Assembly (NCBI RefSeq): GCF_036884655.1
Contig: NC_088359.1
Span: 19,949,501 to 20,013,500 of the forward strand
Source of the DNA: Musa acuminata AAA Group
Taxonomy: Eukaryota > Streptophyta > Magnoliopsida > Zingiberales > Musaceae
DNA length: 64,000 bases
Direction of reading: 5' to 3'
The notes beneath the pieces were generated by a model that was not told where the DNA came from, made no database searches, and saw only the letters and a list, made by a program, of their open reading frames with translations. The position numbers were made by a program, and so were the translations under genes. Shown one piece after another: positions 21,868 through 32,769 of this stretch; position 1 is the first letter of the stretch, and every line of letters starts with the position of its first letter.

Positions 21868-23229
21868 CTTTTGGCTTCTAATCTAGCCACAGGAGCGAAG
21901 GTTTCTTCGTAATCGATACATTCTTCTTGGTTGAAACCTGTAGCCACTAATCTAGCCTTGTTTCTAACCACGATATCATATTCATCTTGCTTGTTTCTAA
22001 AGACCCATTTAGTACCAATAACTAAATGGTCATTTGGCGCAGGAACAAGCTTCCACACTTCATTTCTCTCAAATTGATTTAACTCATTTTGCATTACGAT
22101 AATCCATGAATCATTTTTCATGGCTTCGTCAAAATATTTAGGTTTAATTTGGGAGAGAAAAGCGGCATTGTCACAAAAATTTTTAAGAGAAGAACGTGTT
22201 TGAAGTCCCTTAGATGTGTCTCCTAGAATTAGCTCCTAAGGATGAGCATCTACATACTTCCAATCCTTGGGTAAGGAAGTGGATGCATCCAAGTTGCTAC
22301 TTGGAGAAGGGGTTTCATTTAAATTCAAAGAATTGAAATCAACATCCTCATCAAAATCATTTTTCTTGATTTCGGAAATCTCATTGAAAACAACATGAAT
22401 GGATTCTTCTATAATTAAAGTTCTTTTATTGAAGATATGAAATGCTTTAGAAACCAAAGAATAACCAAGAAAAATTCCTTCATTGGATTTAGCATCAAAT
22501 TTTCCTAAGGCATCTTTTTCATTCAAGATAAAACACTTACACCCAAAAACTTTAAAATATGAAACATTAGATTTTTTATTGTTCCATAACTCAAAGGGAG
22601 TTTTGGTGAGTAAGGGTCTTACTAGAACTCTATTCAATATATAGCATGCAATGTTTACGGCTTCGGCCCAAAAATATTTGGGTAGGCTATGTTTATTCAA
22701 CATGGTTCTTGCCATTTCTTGTAAATTTCTATTCTTTCTTTCTACTACTCCATTTTGTTGAGGATTTCTTGGAGTAGAGAAGTTGTGGTTGTATCCATTA
22801 GATTCACAAAATTTTTGGAAATCATGATTTTGAAATTCACCACCGTGATCATTTCGAATTGATTAAATCATAAAACCCTTTTCATTTTGAACAAGTTTAC
22901 AAAACTTGGTGAAATATCTAAAGCATTTATTTTTGTGTTTCAAGAAATAAGTCCATGTGTATCTAGTCATCTACAATGACGAAGGCGTATTTGCTACCTC
23001 CTAGGCTTGATGTAGAGATTTATCCGCATAAGTCCATATGGATCAATTGTAAGGGCCTAGAGGTGCTTTTTTTATTCTTAGATTTGAAACTATCCTTAAT
23101 TTGTTTTCCTAATTGACAAGCATCACACACATTATCTTTAATGAACTTGATATGAGGAATTCCTTGTACAAGTTCGTTAGATGATATTTGAGTGATTAGT
23201 TTCATGCTAGCATGACCTAATCTCCTATG
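21868..23229 (-). pseudogene. A2 RT N-terminal part and integrase
   Basis: Contains [28 protein letters not shown] (RT start, with a Cys replacing Gly), the linker with [28 protein letters not shown] and NGVVERKNR of integrase, and CDACQLGK of the zinc finger. Several stops and small deletions break it into short frames. It is continuous with the RT segment at 13304-13697 once C is removed. Confidence 0.88.
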
Positions 23230-23649
23230 CTAAAGCCAAGCATCCTCATTCAAAACCGAGAAACACATTTCATTGTAAAGATCATTGATGTCAATGGTAT
23301 ATATGTTATTATGTTTTAATGCAATCATAGATGTATTTTTGTGTGATTTTTCAATGATGCAAGCATTAAATTCGAATTTGACGACATATCCTTTATCACA
23401 TAATTGACTAATGCTCAAGAGGTTATGTTTTAAACCATCAACTAACAAAACATCTTCAATAAAGAAGTTAGATTTATTACATATAGTTACTTTGCCAATG
23501 ATTTTACCCTTGTTGTTGTCTCCGAAGGTGACATAACCTTCGTCTATGCTAGTGAGCTTAGATAATTGAGATGGATCTCCGGTCATATGCCTTGAGCATC
23601 CACTATCAATGTATCATCTCTTGCTCCTAGCTTGTGGTGGTGTATGTCT
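23230..23649 (-). pseudogene. A2 protease and integrase N-terminus
   Basis: [16 protein letters not shown] holds the DSG protease site. A TGA replaces the Trp codon just before it. GYVTFGDNNKGKIIG and [21 protein letters not shown] are conserved. In frame with gag across the UAG at 23650-23652. Confidence 0.88.
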
Positions 23650-25233
23650 CTACAAGAAAGGATAATTTTTAGGTACCCATGTACTTTTGGGTGCCTTAAA
23701 AACTGATCTACATTGTTTATTATGTTGCATAGAGTTTATCATGGTTCCTTTAGGAACCCAAATCAGTTTGTTCAGGCTAATTTTCTTGAATGGACAATGA
23801 TACGTTTTATGTCCATGTTTGCAACAAAAGTTGTATTTGCTTTGGTGCCAAACATGTAAGATAGGGCCTTTTATGAAGGTGGTTGGATTTTGGTGAGGAC
23901 TTCTCACAAATCTGATTCCACTTCTTTTAGGAATGTGACACTTATTTGTGAGGATCATTTTCAAAGACTTGCTACCAACCTCAAATTTCTTCAAGGCGTC
24001 CTTAAGTGGCAAATTCTCCTTTTGGAGAGTTTCTAGATCATAGCATTTTTCACATTGAGCTAAACTATCATGATATTCAGTTTTTAATTTATCAAAATTG
24101 CTAACAAGACTATCATGCTTATTTTTCAACAATTTATATTTTCTACTGATTATTTTATATTCATCAAATAATTCATGGAAGGCATTTAATAATTCATCAA
24201 ATGATAAATCTGCATCAATTAAATTTGTTACCTCCTCTCCAATGGCCATTAGGGCATAATGAGCAACTTGCTCGGTGTTGGACTCCTCTTCTTCGGACGC
24301 ACTTGAGTCATCCCATGTTGCTTTGAGCGCCTTCTTCTTTGATGTTTTCTTCTTGGCTTGGGAACAATCACTTTTATAGTGTCTCGGCTTTTTGCACTCG
24401 TAGCAAATGACTTGGTCCTTTTTGGGTTCAAATTTATTTTTTGTGTTATTTTTAAACTTGTTTCTCTTAATGAATTTTTTGAATTTCCTTGTTAGAAGTG
24501 CCAAGTCATCATCATAGTCCTCATCACTTGAGTTTTCTCTCAAGTGGTCATCTAAATTTCTAAGTGTTATATTCTTCTTGTTCTTTGGAAGGATGTCTTC
24601 TTGCTCTTCATGAGCCTTACAAGTCATTTCATAGGTCATTAATGACTCAATTAGTTCTTCAAGAGTGAAGTTATTTAAGTCTTTAGCCTCTTGAATAGCA
24701 GTGACTTTAGGGTCCCAACTCTTAGGAAGGGATCTTAGAATCTTATTTACGAGCTCAAAATCCGAAAATTTTTTGCCGAGTCCTTTTAGACCATTGACGA
24801 TATCCATGAAACGGGTGTACATGTCGCCAATAGTCTCGCTCGGTTTCATTCGGAAAAATTCAAAAGAATGTATCAAAAGATTGATTTTTGACTCTTTCAC
24901 TCTACTTGTGCCTTCATGAGTCACTTCGAGTATATGCCAAATATCAAACGCGGTTTCACAAACCGAAACACGATTGAACTCATTTTTATCAAGCGCACAA
25001 AATAAGGCATTCATAGCCTTTGTATTAATAGCGAAAGTCTTTTTTTCCAACTCATTCCAATCGATCATTGGAAGAGAAGACTTTGAAAATCCATTTTCGA
25101 CAAGATTCCAAAGTTCAAAATCCATTGAAATAAGGAAGATCCTCGTTCGGGTCTTCCAATAGTTGTAGTTCGTCCCATTGAACATGGGCGGATGTGTAAT
25201 AGAGTGCCCCTCTTGGATTCTGACGTATGCCAT
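23650..25233 (-). CDS. A2 Gag, open frame of 527 codons
   Basis: Capsid/nucleocapsid polyprotein that packages the element RNA in cytoplasmic particles. Starts MAYVRIQEGHSITHPPMFNG at 25233. The UBN2-type region extends through LFCALDKNEFNRV and MKPSETIGDMYTRF. A Lys-rich central part follows with the first knuckle CYECKKPRHYKSDC (His spacing kept, Gly changed to Arg), an acidic SSASEEEESNTEQ stretch, a coiled-coil-like EYKIISRKYKLLK region and a second knuckle CNFCCKHGHKTYHC-like motif with a Tyr for the first Cys. Ends PFL-UAG, then the frame continues into protease. Still open although pol is broken. Confidence 0.88.
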   Translation of the reverse strand: MAYVRIQEGHSITHPPMFNGTNYNYWKTRTRIFLISMDFELWNLVENGFSKSSLPMIDWNELEKKTFAINTKAMNALFCALDKNEFNRVSVCETAFDIWHILEVTHEGTSRVKESKINLLIHSFEFFRMKPSETIGDMYTRFMDIVNGLKGLGKKFSDFELVNKILRSLPKSWDPKVTAIQEAKDLNNFTLEELIESLMTYEMTCKAHEEQEDILPKNKKNITLRNLDDHLRENSSDEDYDDDLALLTRKFKKFIKRNKFKNNTKNKFEPKKDQVICYECKKPRHYKSDCSQAKKKTSKKKALKATWDDSSASEEEESNTEQVAHYALMAIGEEVTNLIDADLSFDELLNAFHELFDEYKIISRKYKLLKNKHDSLVSNFDKLKTEYHDSLAQCEKCYDLETLQKENLPLKDALKKFEVGSKSLKMILTNKCHIPKRSGIRFVRSPHQNPTTFIKGPILHVWHQSKYNFCCKHGHKTYHCPFKKISLNKLIWVPKGTMINSMQHNKQCRSVFKAPKSTWVPKNYPFL

Positions 25234-25270
25234 CTCTCTTGGGTTTTAATCCGTTTGAGAGTTAACCCTG

Positions 25271-25283
25271 CTCTGATACCAAT
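25271..25283 (-). other. A2 primer-binding site
   Basis: CTCTGATACCAAT on the plus strand, beside the 5' LTR, complementary in the element sense to initiator tRNA-Met. Confidence 0.9.
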
Positions 25284-26772
25284 TGTTACGATCAAGAGCA
25301 CTAAGAGGGGGGGGGGGGGGGGGGTGAATTAGTGCAACGAAAAACTTTCGACGATTTAAAATGATGTTCGTACGATAAAAATAATTTCGGTAAGAAAGCC
25401 GATTCGAAAATCACTTTAACTTGTGTTCAAGTGAGATACAATTAAAGTAAAGATATAGAGGCAGTTTACAGTTAAGATAGAGAACATAATGTAATTACAA
25501 ACTGAAATACGACATTCGTACGATAAAAGTGATTTCGGTATGAAAGCCGATTCAGAAATTGCTTTAACTTAGATTAGGCGAAGTACAGTTAAAGTAAAGC
25601 TATGGAGGTAGTTTGCAGTTAAGATAGAAAATAGAAAGTAAATGCAAACTGAGATTTAGAGTGGTTCGTCAATCTTGACCTATTTCCACTTTTGGCTTCC
25701 TCCTCCGATGAGGTCACCGACGTCCACTAGAGGCCTTCCTTCAATAGGTGAAAGCCAACCACCCTTTTACAGTTTCACTCCTTTTGACGGGCTTAGGAGA
25801 CAACCCTTACAGAATTTTCTCTCCTCTCTTGAAAGATCAAAACTTGGAAGAAAAGAGGGAGGAGAACTTCTAGCCTTTATAACACTTTTGAGCTCTAAAA
25901 ATCACAGAGTAAGATTGGATTTTCGGTGCCCTTAAATGTAGGAAAGGGTGGGGTATATATAGGCCCAAAACTAGTTTGAATTTGGAGATAAAAAATGTCA
26001 TCTCCCGGATTTTCGGGGTCCTAGTGGTACTACCGCCAGACTGGGCGGTACGATTGCCTAACAGAGCTCGGAGACCGAGCTCTAGCGGTGCCACCGCCTG
26101 ACTAGGGCAGTTCCACCGCCTAGTCTTGCTCGGAGACTGAGCCCAGGCGATGCCACTACCTGACTAGGGCGATTCCACCGCCCAGTTTTCCTAGGAGATT
26201 GAGCTCCTGGGCGATGCCACCGCCGACCCAAGCGGTGCCACCACCGGTCAAGAAATCTGGGTCCGAATGGGCTGATCCATTCGGCCCAATTTAGGTCTGT
26301 CAAGGGCCCAATTGCCCCCAGATTTAGTTAATGGGATCACTTCCCATTCCTAGCTTAATCTACATGCTAACTACGATATTTCTTAAGACATTTACTGCAA
26401 CTTGCTCCGGTGCGTCAATCGCTTCTTCCGGTGAGCTTCCGGCGAACTTCAGGCAAACATCCGATGAACCCTCGGCAATGCTCCAGTGGACTTCCGGCAA
26501 ATCTCCTAGACTTGCGAGGATCCACTTGGCGTGTTCCGACGAGCTTCTTTGGCAAACTCCTGGACTTCTCGGATTTGTTCTCGCAGAACCTCCGACGACC
26601 GTCCGGACTTCCGTCGAACTCTCGAACCCTTAACGTGATCATGGTCTTGACTCCGGCGCAACTCCTGCAGCATGTCTTACTGCCATTGTAGTTAATCCTG
26701 CACATGTATCTCAACATATGAATTAGATAACAAATGACAATTGACTTCATCATCAAAATCCGAAATTCAACA
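25284..26772 (-). repeat. A2 5' LTR
   Basis: Plus-strand ends TGTTACGATC and GAAATTCAACA, 1489 bp. G-run of about 18 at 25307. Minus-strand TATA-like TATATATA at 25954-25961 and palindromes at about 26020-26250. The U5 half carries CGATTTAAAATG/CGTACGATAAAA motifs like those in B and E LTRs. Confidence 0.9.
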
Positions 26773-27673
26773 TTGATACATCATTTTGGCAACATGATCA
26801 TAGCTTTTCAAACGATGGTATCTAAATGTCAAAGTTCATTACATCCTATCATGCATGATCATTAACTTCTCATTTGTATTTCATGTATAATTTTATTTCA
26901 TCACATTCAAAATATCATCAAGAAAAAAAAAATTAATTGGGTGATGAATACAAGGAGATATACAAAGACAAAAAATCATGTCATGAAAGATGAGATCATG
27001 TGAATACCAAAAGACATGATTCATTTTGATATATCTCCTCTTTAAATAAAATGCCAAGAAGAATCGTAGGAGAACGATTAATGAAAAATCTTGATTCATA
27101 ATAAATCTTAATTTTAAATATCAAGGAATCAAGATCATGATTTGGTTAAAAAATTATTCAAATTTAAATCATCAAGATCAATTTCAAACTCTAAAAGATT
27201 CATAAAGATGATACAAATGGATTCATCAAACTCCTTTTTGGAAAAATTGAGAAAGTAGGAAAATAAATTTTTCTAGGAGAAAACTTTTCTCTTTTAAGTT
27301 GTTTCAATTCATGTGATTTCTTTCATTTATGCCAAATAAAAATGTGCATCAACGTTTAGGATAAAAAAAGAATTTCGTCATAAAAACCATCAAGATCAAT
27401 AAATCCCAAAAATCATCATGCATCATTTTGAAAGATTAACTTATTAAGCAAGATCATTATGCATTAAATTATCAAGCATGATTTTATTTTTTCAATCAAA
27501 ATCATTTTGTTTGTTATCATAAAATATATATTTTTCATGATTATTTTTAAAATCATTAGAAAGGTAAGCATGATCCAATTTTATTTTTACATTTTCATTA
27601 ATCATGAAATTAAAAAATATTTAATTTTATTAAACTAAATTAAAACTAAATTAAAAATAAGTCATGAGAAGCA
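26773..27673. other. AT-rich D internal sequence without genes
   Basis: Rich in AT and ATCATG/TCATGA words. It aligns in places with F (CATGCATGATC followed by AACTTCTCATTTG). No ORF is supported. It is the spacer that occupies the place of pol. Confidence 0.7.
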
Positions 27674-28615
27674 TTATGTAATTTCAAAATAAACTAAAGG
27701 TATTTTGATTACCTCAACATCGAAAGTCGTTAAGGCAAAGTTTGCCATCTCGCCTTTGTTGAATTTCTCCTCATTTTCAGAGGAGCTCTATTAATCCCAC
27801 TCTGTGTTCTTCTTCTTGCGTTCAAAGTAAGTAGTTGCGTTCTTTTTGTTCTTTAATTTTTGTTTCATGAACCTTTTAAATTTTTTAGTGAGTTCAAGTT
27901 CACTATCACTTGAGCTTATGCTCAAGTAGTCTTCAAATGTTCTATGTCCCAAATCCTTCCTATTTTTTGGAAAGTGGTTCTCATGTTCTTCACGTGCATT
28001 GCATATCATTTCATAGGTCATCAAAGACCCTATTAGTTCTTCGATTAGAAATTGGTTTAAGTTTTTCGATTCTTGAATGGCCGTTATTTTTTAATCCCAA
28101 CTCTTATTAAGAGAACGCAAAATCTTGTTTACAAGTTCAAAATCCGAAAAACATTTTCCAAGAGCTTTTAAACTATTGACGACATCTGTAAAATGGGTGT
28201 ACATGTCAACAATGGTTTCACTCGGCTTCATTCGAAAAAGCTTGAAATCATGCATTAAAAAATTAATTTTTGAATCTTTAACTTTGCTAGTTCCTTCATG
28301 TGTGATTTCAAGAGTGTGCCAAATATCAAAAGCCGTTTCGCAAGTAGAAATACGATTAAACTCATTTCTATCTAAGGCGCAAAATAAGGCATTTATAGCC
28401 TTTACATTTAGAGAAAACATCTTCTTCTCCAAATCATTCCAATGGTTCATTGGAAGAGAAGACATTTGAAAACCAAATTTGACTATGTGCCATAAATCGA
28501 GATTCAATGAAAGTAAGAAAACTCTAATTCGAGTTTTCCAATAAGTGTAATCCGTCCCATTGAAAAAGGGAGGATAAATGAGAGAGTGACCCTCTTGAAA
28601 GCCGAAAAGAGCCAT
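27674..28615 (-). pseudogene. D gag lacking zinc knuckles
   Basis: Starts MALFGFQEGHSLIYPPFFNG at 28615 and keeps LFCALDRNEFNRI, EITHEGTSKVKDSK and FRMKPSETIVDMYTHF. A stop occurs in the SWD-K-ITAI block near 28090. Where A2, C and G encode the first CCHC knuckle, D reads TTYFERKKKNTEWD and then a stop. Beyond it the frame aligns to the short C-terminus of F's Gag and ends at 27674. Both knuckles are missing, as in F. Confidence 0.85.
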
Positions 28616-28665
28616 TTCTATTTGGGTGTTAAACCAAATTAGAAAATCATGGCTTTGATACCAAT

Positions 28666-30049
28666 TGTTAGGATCAAGAGTCAGCACTAAGAGGGGGGGG
28701 GGGGGGGGGGGGGGTGGGGTTGAATTAGTGCAGCGGTAAGATAACAACGGTTTAAAAACTTTCATACGATAAAACCATTTTCGACGTAAAACCGTTTTCG
28801 GAAACTTAACTTGAAAGCGAGTTCATAAAAGTATTGAAGGCAGTAGCACTTAAAGAGGTTTGCAGTAAAGATAAATTGCACAAATGTAAATGCAAACAAG
28901 ATTTTAGAGTGGTTCGGTCAACGTGACCTACATCCACTTTCGGCTTCCTCCTCCGATGAGGTCACCGGTGTCCACTAGAGTTCTTCCTTCAATAGGCGAA
29001 GGCCAATCACCTTTTACAACCCTCTTCTCCTTTTACCGGGTTTAGGAGACAACCCTTACAAGCACTCACTCTCCTCTCTTGAACAAAATTCTAACACTTA
29101 GAGTGGAGGAGGGAATTCTAGAGATTGTAGCAGTGTTTTTTCACTTTTGAATACTATGTGCTTGTGTTTTTTACCCAGGGATGAGACGGGTATTTATAGG
29201 CTTCAAGTTGATTCAAACTTAGAGCCTAAAACTTTCCCATCCCGGGTTCCCCAGGCACGGGCGGTACCACTGCCCAGGTATGGCGGTACCACCCCCTTGG
29301 GGTGCAGTGCTGGATGGTACCACCACCTAGACTGGTTGTACCATCGCCTGGCACCCTGCTAGGGGCGGTACAACCGCCGAAACTGACGGTACCACTACCT
29401 GACACAATCCGAAGACTGTACCTTAGGGCATTGTTTAGGTCTCTTATTGGGCCCAACACAATCCTTACATGGGCCTAGCTGGCCCCTAATTGGGTTGGCC
29501 CAAATCCAAGCCCAATTACGTGCTAACTATGAAATCCTAAGACATTTGCTAAGCTAAACAAGTCCCTATGTCATTCTTCCAGCAAGCTTCCGGCGATCTT
29601 CTAGCGAACTTCCGATGATCTCTCGGTAATGTTCCAGCGGACTCCCAGCAAGCTCTTGGACTTCATAACGATCTTCTTGGTGAGTTCCGATGAGCTTCTC
29701 TAGCAAGCTCCATGAATTCTCGGCTGGTTTTGCTAGAACTTCCGACGAACGTCCGGACTTCCGACAAACTCTTGAACTCGCAACATGATCACGTCCTTGA
29801 CTTCGGGACTTAATTTTGCTTCATGCCTAGCTATCGTAGTTAATCCTGCACATGTAAAAATATACTTCGATCTAGACAATTAATACTAAGCATTAATCAA
29901 GTTGTCTGACATATCATTGGTCTCTCGACGCTTTGTCTGATTCTTTGGCGCATCGTCCTCTCTTGCGACCTATTGCCCAATCGGCCAGTTGACTCTACAA
30001 CTCCGATATACTTGGTGCAATATCCGCTCTTCTTAGTCCGATGCCTGAG
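28666..30049 (-). repeat. D 5' LTR, truncated
   Basis: Starts TGTTAGGATCAAGAG with a G-run of about 22 followed by TGGGG. Minus-strand TATTTATA near 29190. Palindromic GCGGTACCACC motifs lie at 29258-29400. It follows the F LTR as far as GATGCCTGAG, then stops; roughly the last 220 bp expected from F are missing. Confidence 0.83.
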
Positions 30050-30388
30050 TTGTTGCTTGAACAGCTTGTCGACCATTCTTTAGTAAGTTGCCCCAGCATT
30101 CTTTAGGCCGAAAGGCATTACTTTGTAGCAATACACTCCTCTGTCGGTGATGAAGGCAGTGTTCTCTTGATCTTGTGGCACCATCCGGATTTAGTTGTAG
30201 CTCGAGAATGCATCCATAAATGTGAGGAGTTCACAGCCTATGGTGGCGTCGACCAGTTAGTCTATCCTGAGAAGTGGATAGCAGTCTTTGGGGCATGCCC
30301 AGTTGATATCGGTGTAATCAATGCACATTCTCCAACTTCCATTGGGTTTCTTAATGAGGACTACATTCGATAGCCACCAAGGGTATTT
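30050..30388 (-). pseudogene. T: Ty3/gypsy reverse transcriptase, downstream segment
   Basis: Minus-strand RT reading WLSNVVLIKKPNGSWRMCID, then LLTFMDAFSSYN, FITDRGVYCYKVMPFGLKNA and MVDKLFKQQL. These are RT motifs of the Ty3/gypsy Tat-like lineage. Stops interrupt it. It is the continuation of the RT at 58383-58700, split by E. Confidence 0.88.
30384..30388. repeat. Target-site duplication of E, left copy (TATTT)
   Basis: Identical to 58383-58387. Joining the flanks restores a continuous gypsy RT reading (EVKYPWWLSN). Confidence 0.92.
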
Positions 30389-31784
30389 TGTTGAATCTCA
30401 GATTTTGATAGTGAAGTCAATTATCATTTGTTATCTAATCCATATGTTGAGATAAGTGTGCAGGATTAACTATGATGAAGTAAGACATGCAGCAGGTGTT
30501 GCGCTAGAGTCAAGACTATGATTACGTTGGGAGTTCGAGAGTTCGACGGAAGTCCGGACAGTCGTCGGAGGTTTTACAGGAACAAATCCAAGAAGTCTAG
30601 GAGCTTGCCAAAAGAAGCTCGTTGGAACTCGCCAAGTGGATCGTCGCAAGTCCAGGAGTTTGTCGGAAGTCCGCAGGAGGATCACCAAGGGATCATCAGA
30701 TGATCGACGGAAGTTCACCGGAAGCTCGTCGGAAGAAGCGATTGACGCACCGGAGCAAGTTGCAGTAAATGTCTTAAGAAATAGCATAGTTAGCATGATG
30801 ATTAAGTTAGAAATGGGAGGAGATCTCATTAACTTAATCTTGGGGCAATTGGGCCCTTGACAGACCCAAATTGGACCGAATGGATCATCCCTTCAGACCC
30901 AGATTTCTTGGCTAGCGGTGGCACCGCCTAGGGCTCAGTCTCCGAGCTAGGCTGGGCGGTGCAACCGCCCCTAACAGGTAGTGGAACCGCCATAGCTCGG
31001 TCTTCGAGCTTTGCCAAGCGGTGTAACCGCCCTAGTCAGGCGATGGCACCGCCTGAGCTTAGTCTCCGAGCGAGATTTGGCGGTGCAACCGCCCTTGTCA
31101 GGTCGTGGCACCACCCAGAGGCTCAGTCTCCGAGCTGCCAGGTGGTTGTACCGCCCTAGTCAGGAGGTAGTACCGCTAGGACCCCGGAAATTCGAGAAAT
31201 GACATTTTGGAGCTCCAAATTCAAACCAGTTTGGGGCCTATATGTACCCCACCCTTTCCTGCATGAAAGGGCACCGAAAATCCAATCTTACTCTTGGATT
31301 TTTAGAGCTCAAAAGTGTTGTAAAGGCTAGAAGTTCTCCTCCCTCTTTTCTTCGAAGTTTTGATCTTTCAAGAGAGCAGAGAAAAGTTTGTAAGGGTTGT
31401 CTCCTAAGCCCGTTAAAAGGAGTGAAACTGTAAAAGGGTGGTTGGCCTTCGCCTATTGAAGGAAGGCCTCTAGTGGAAGTCGGTGACCTCATCAGAGGAG
31501 GAAGCCAAAAGTGGATGTAGGTCAAGATTGACCTAACCACTCTAAAATTGCGGTGCTCTCTGGTTTGCATTTCTTCTTGCTGCTTACCTTACTACAAACC
31601 TTCATATGTGCTTTACCTCCTTATTACTTTTGCTGCACTCCTTTACGAACTCGCTTTCAAGTTAAGTTTCCGAAAATGGTTTTACATCGGAAATTATTTT
31701 AATCGTACGAACGCAGTTTTAATCGTTGAAAGTTTTTCGCTGCATTAATTCACCCCTCCCCTCTTAGTGCTCTTGATCCTAACA
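30389..31784 (+). repeat. E 5' LTR
   Basis: TGTTGAATCTCAG to GATCCTAACA, 1396 bp. Palindromes at about 30910-31175. A degenerate TATA (TATATGTA, 31239-31246) replaces the TATAAATA of B. The usual C-run near the end is interrupted by T. Confidence 0.92.
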
Positions 31785-31800
31785 ATTGGTATCAGAGATC
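31785..31800 (+). other. E primer-binding site
   Basis: TGGTATCAGAG directly after the LTR. Confidence 0.88.
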
Positions 31801-31834
31801 GGGTCACTCTCAAACGGATTAAATCCCAAGAGAG

Positions 31835-32769
31835 ATGGCATACGCCGAAAACCAAGAGGGCCACTCTATTGCACGTCCACCCATGTTCAATGGGACAGAC
31901 TACATATATTGGAAGACCCGAATGAGGATCTTCCTTATTTCAATGGATTTTGAACTTCGGAATCTTGTCGAAAGTGGATTTTCGAAACTTCTCTTCCAAT
32001 GATTGATTGGAATGAATTAGAGAAGAAGACTTTTGCTCTTAATGCAAAGGCTATGAATGCCTTATTTTGTGCGCTTGATAAAACTAAGTTCAATTGTGTT
32101 TCGGTTTGTGAAACCACGTTTGATTTTTGGTATACACTCAAAGTGACTCACAAAGGCACAAGTAGAGTGAAAAATCAATCTTTTGATACATTCTTTTGAA
32201 CTTTTCCGAATAAAACCAAGTGAGACTATTGGCGACATGTACACCCGTTTCACGGATGTCGTCAATGGTCTAAAAGGACTCGGCAAAAGTTTTTCGGATT
32301 TTGAGCTCATAAATAAGATTCTAAGATCCATTCCTAAGAGTTGGGACCCTAAATTCACTGCTATTCAAGAGGCTAAAGATTTAAACAACTTCTCTCTTGA
32401 AGAACTAATCGGGTCATTAATAGCCTATGAAATGACTTGCAAGGCTCATGAAGAGCAAGAAGACATCCTTCTAAAGAACAAGAAGGATATGACACTTAGA
32501 ACTTTAGATGACCATTTGAGAGAAAACTCAAGTGATGAGGACTGTGATGATGACTTGGCACTTCTAACAAAGAAATTCAAAAAATTTATTAAGAGAAACA
32601 AGCTTAAAAATGACACAAAAATAAATTTGAACCCAAAAAGGACTAAGTTATTTGCTACGAGTGCAAAAAGCCGGGACACTACAAAAGTAATTGTCACCAA
32701 GCCAAGAAGATAACATCAAAGAAGAAGGCGCTCAAAGCAACATGGGATGTCTCGAGCGCGTCCGAAGAA
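31835..32769 (+). pseudogene. E gag, 5' part
   Basis: Starts ATG at 31835 (MAYAENQEGHSI, near-identical to G). Small deletions near 31990 and 32172 shift the frame, and a further shift occurs around 32620 in the Lys-rich stretch. Ends in SSAS-acidic coding sequence, where the solo LTR S is inserted; continues at 34314. Confidence 0.88.
32765..32769. repeat. Target-site duplication of S, left copy (AAGAA)
   Basis: Identical to 34309-34313. Removing S and one copy restores GCGTCCGAAGAAGAGGAG of the gag acidic stretch. Confidence 0.93.

Larger units (their letters stand above)
4177..26772 (-). mobile_element. A2: SIRE-type copia element carrying nested B and C
   Basis: Minus-strand element reassembled by removing B and C, both bounded by exact 5-bp target duplications. 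Its parts are RNase H (4177-4875), RT (13304-13697), RT/integrase/protease (21868-23649), gag (23650-25233), primer-binding site and 5' LTR (25284-26772). Its 3' end is lost at the A1 junction. The gag frame is still open while pol is broken several times. It lies next to D-type internal sequence on the right (TTGAT at 26773-26777 would be its target duplication), so A2 probably inserted into D. Confidence 0.88.
26773..30049 (-). mobile_element. D: fragment of a gag-only copia element
   Basis: Minus-strand internal AT-rich sequence, a knuckle-less gag and most of a 5' LTR. It aligns with the corresponding part of F (from about 42700 rightwards). The left side is cut where A2 abuts it, and the LTR is truncated at 30049 where it meets Ty3/gypsy sequence. 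D and F are the same non-autonomous family. Confidence 0.82.

Noticed and set aside
27791..28024. Separate small gene near the D gag
   Set aside because: It aligns to the middle of F's Gag and is just a piece of D gag between nonsense codons.
30167..30373. Plus-strand 68-codon open frame
   Set aside because: It is antisense to well-matched Ty3/gypsy RT motifs on the minus strand.
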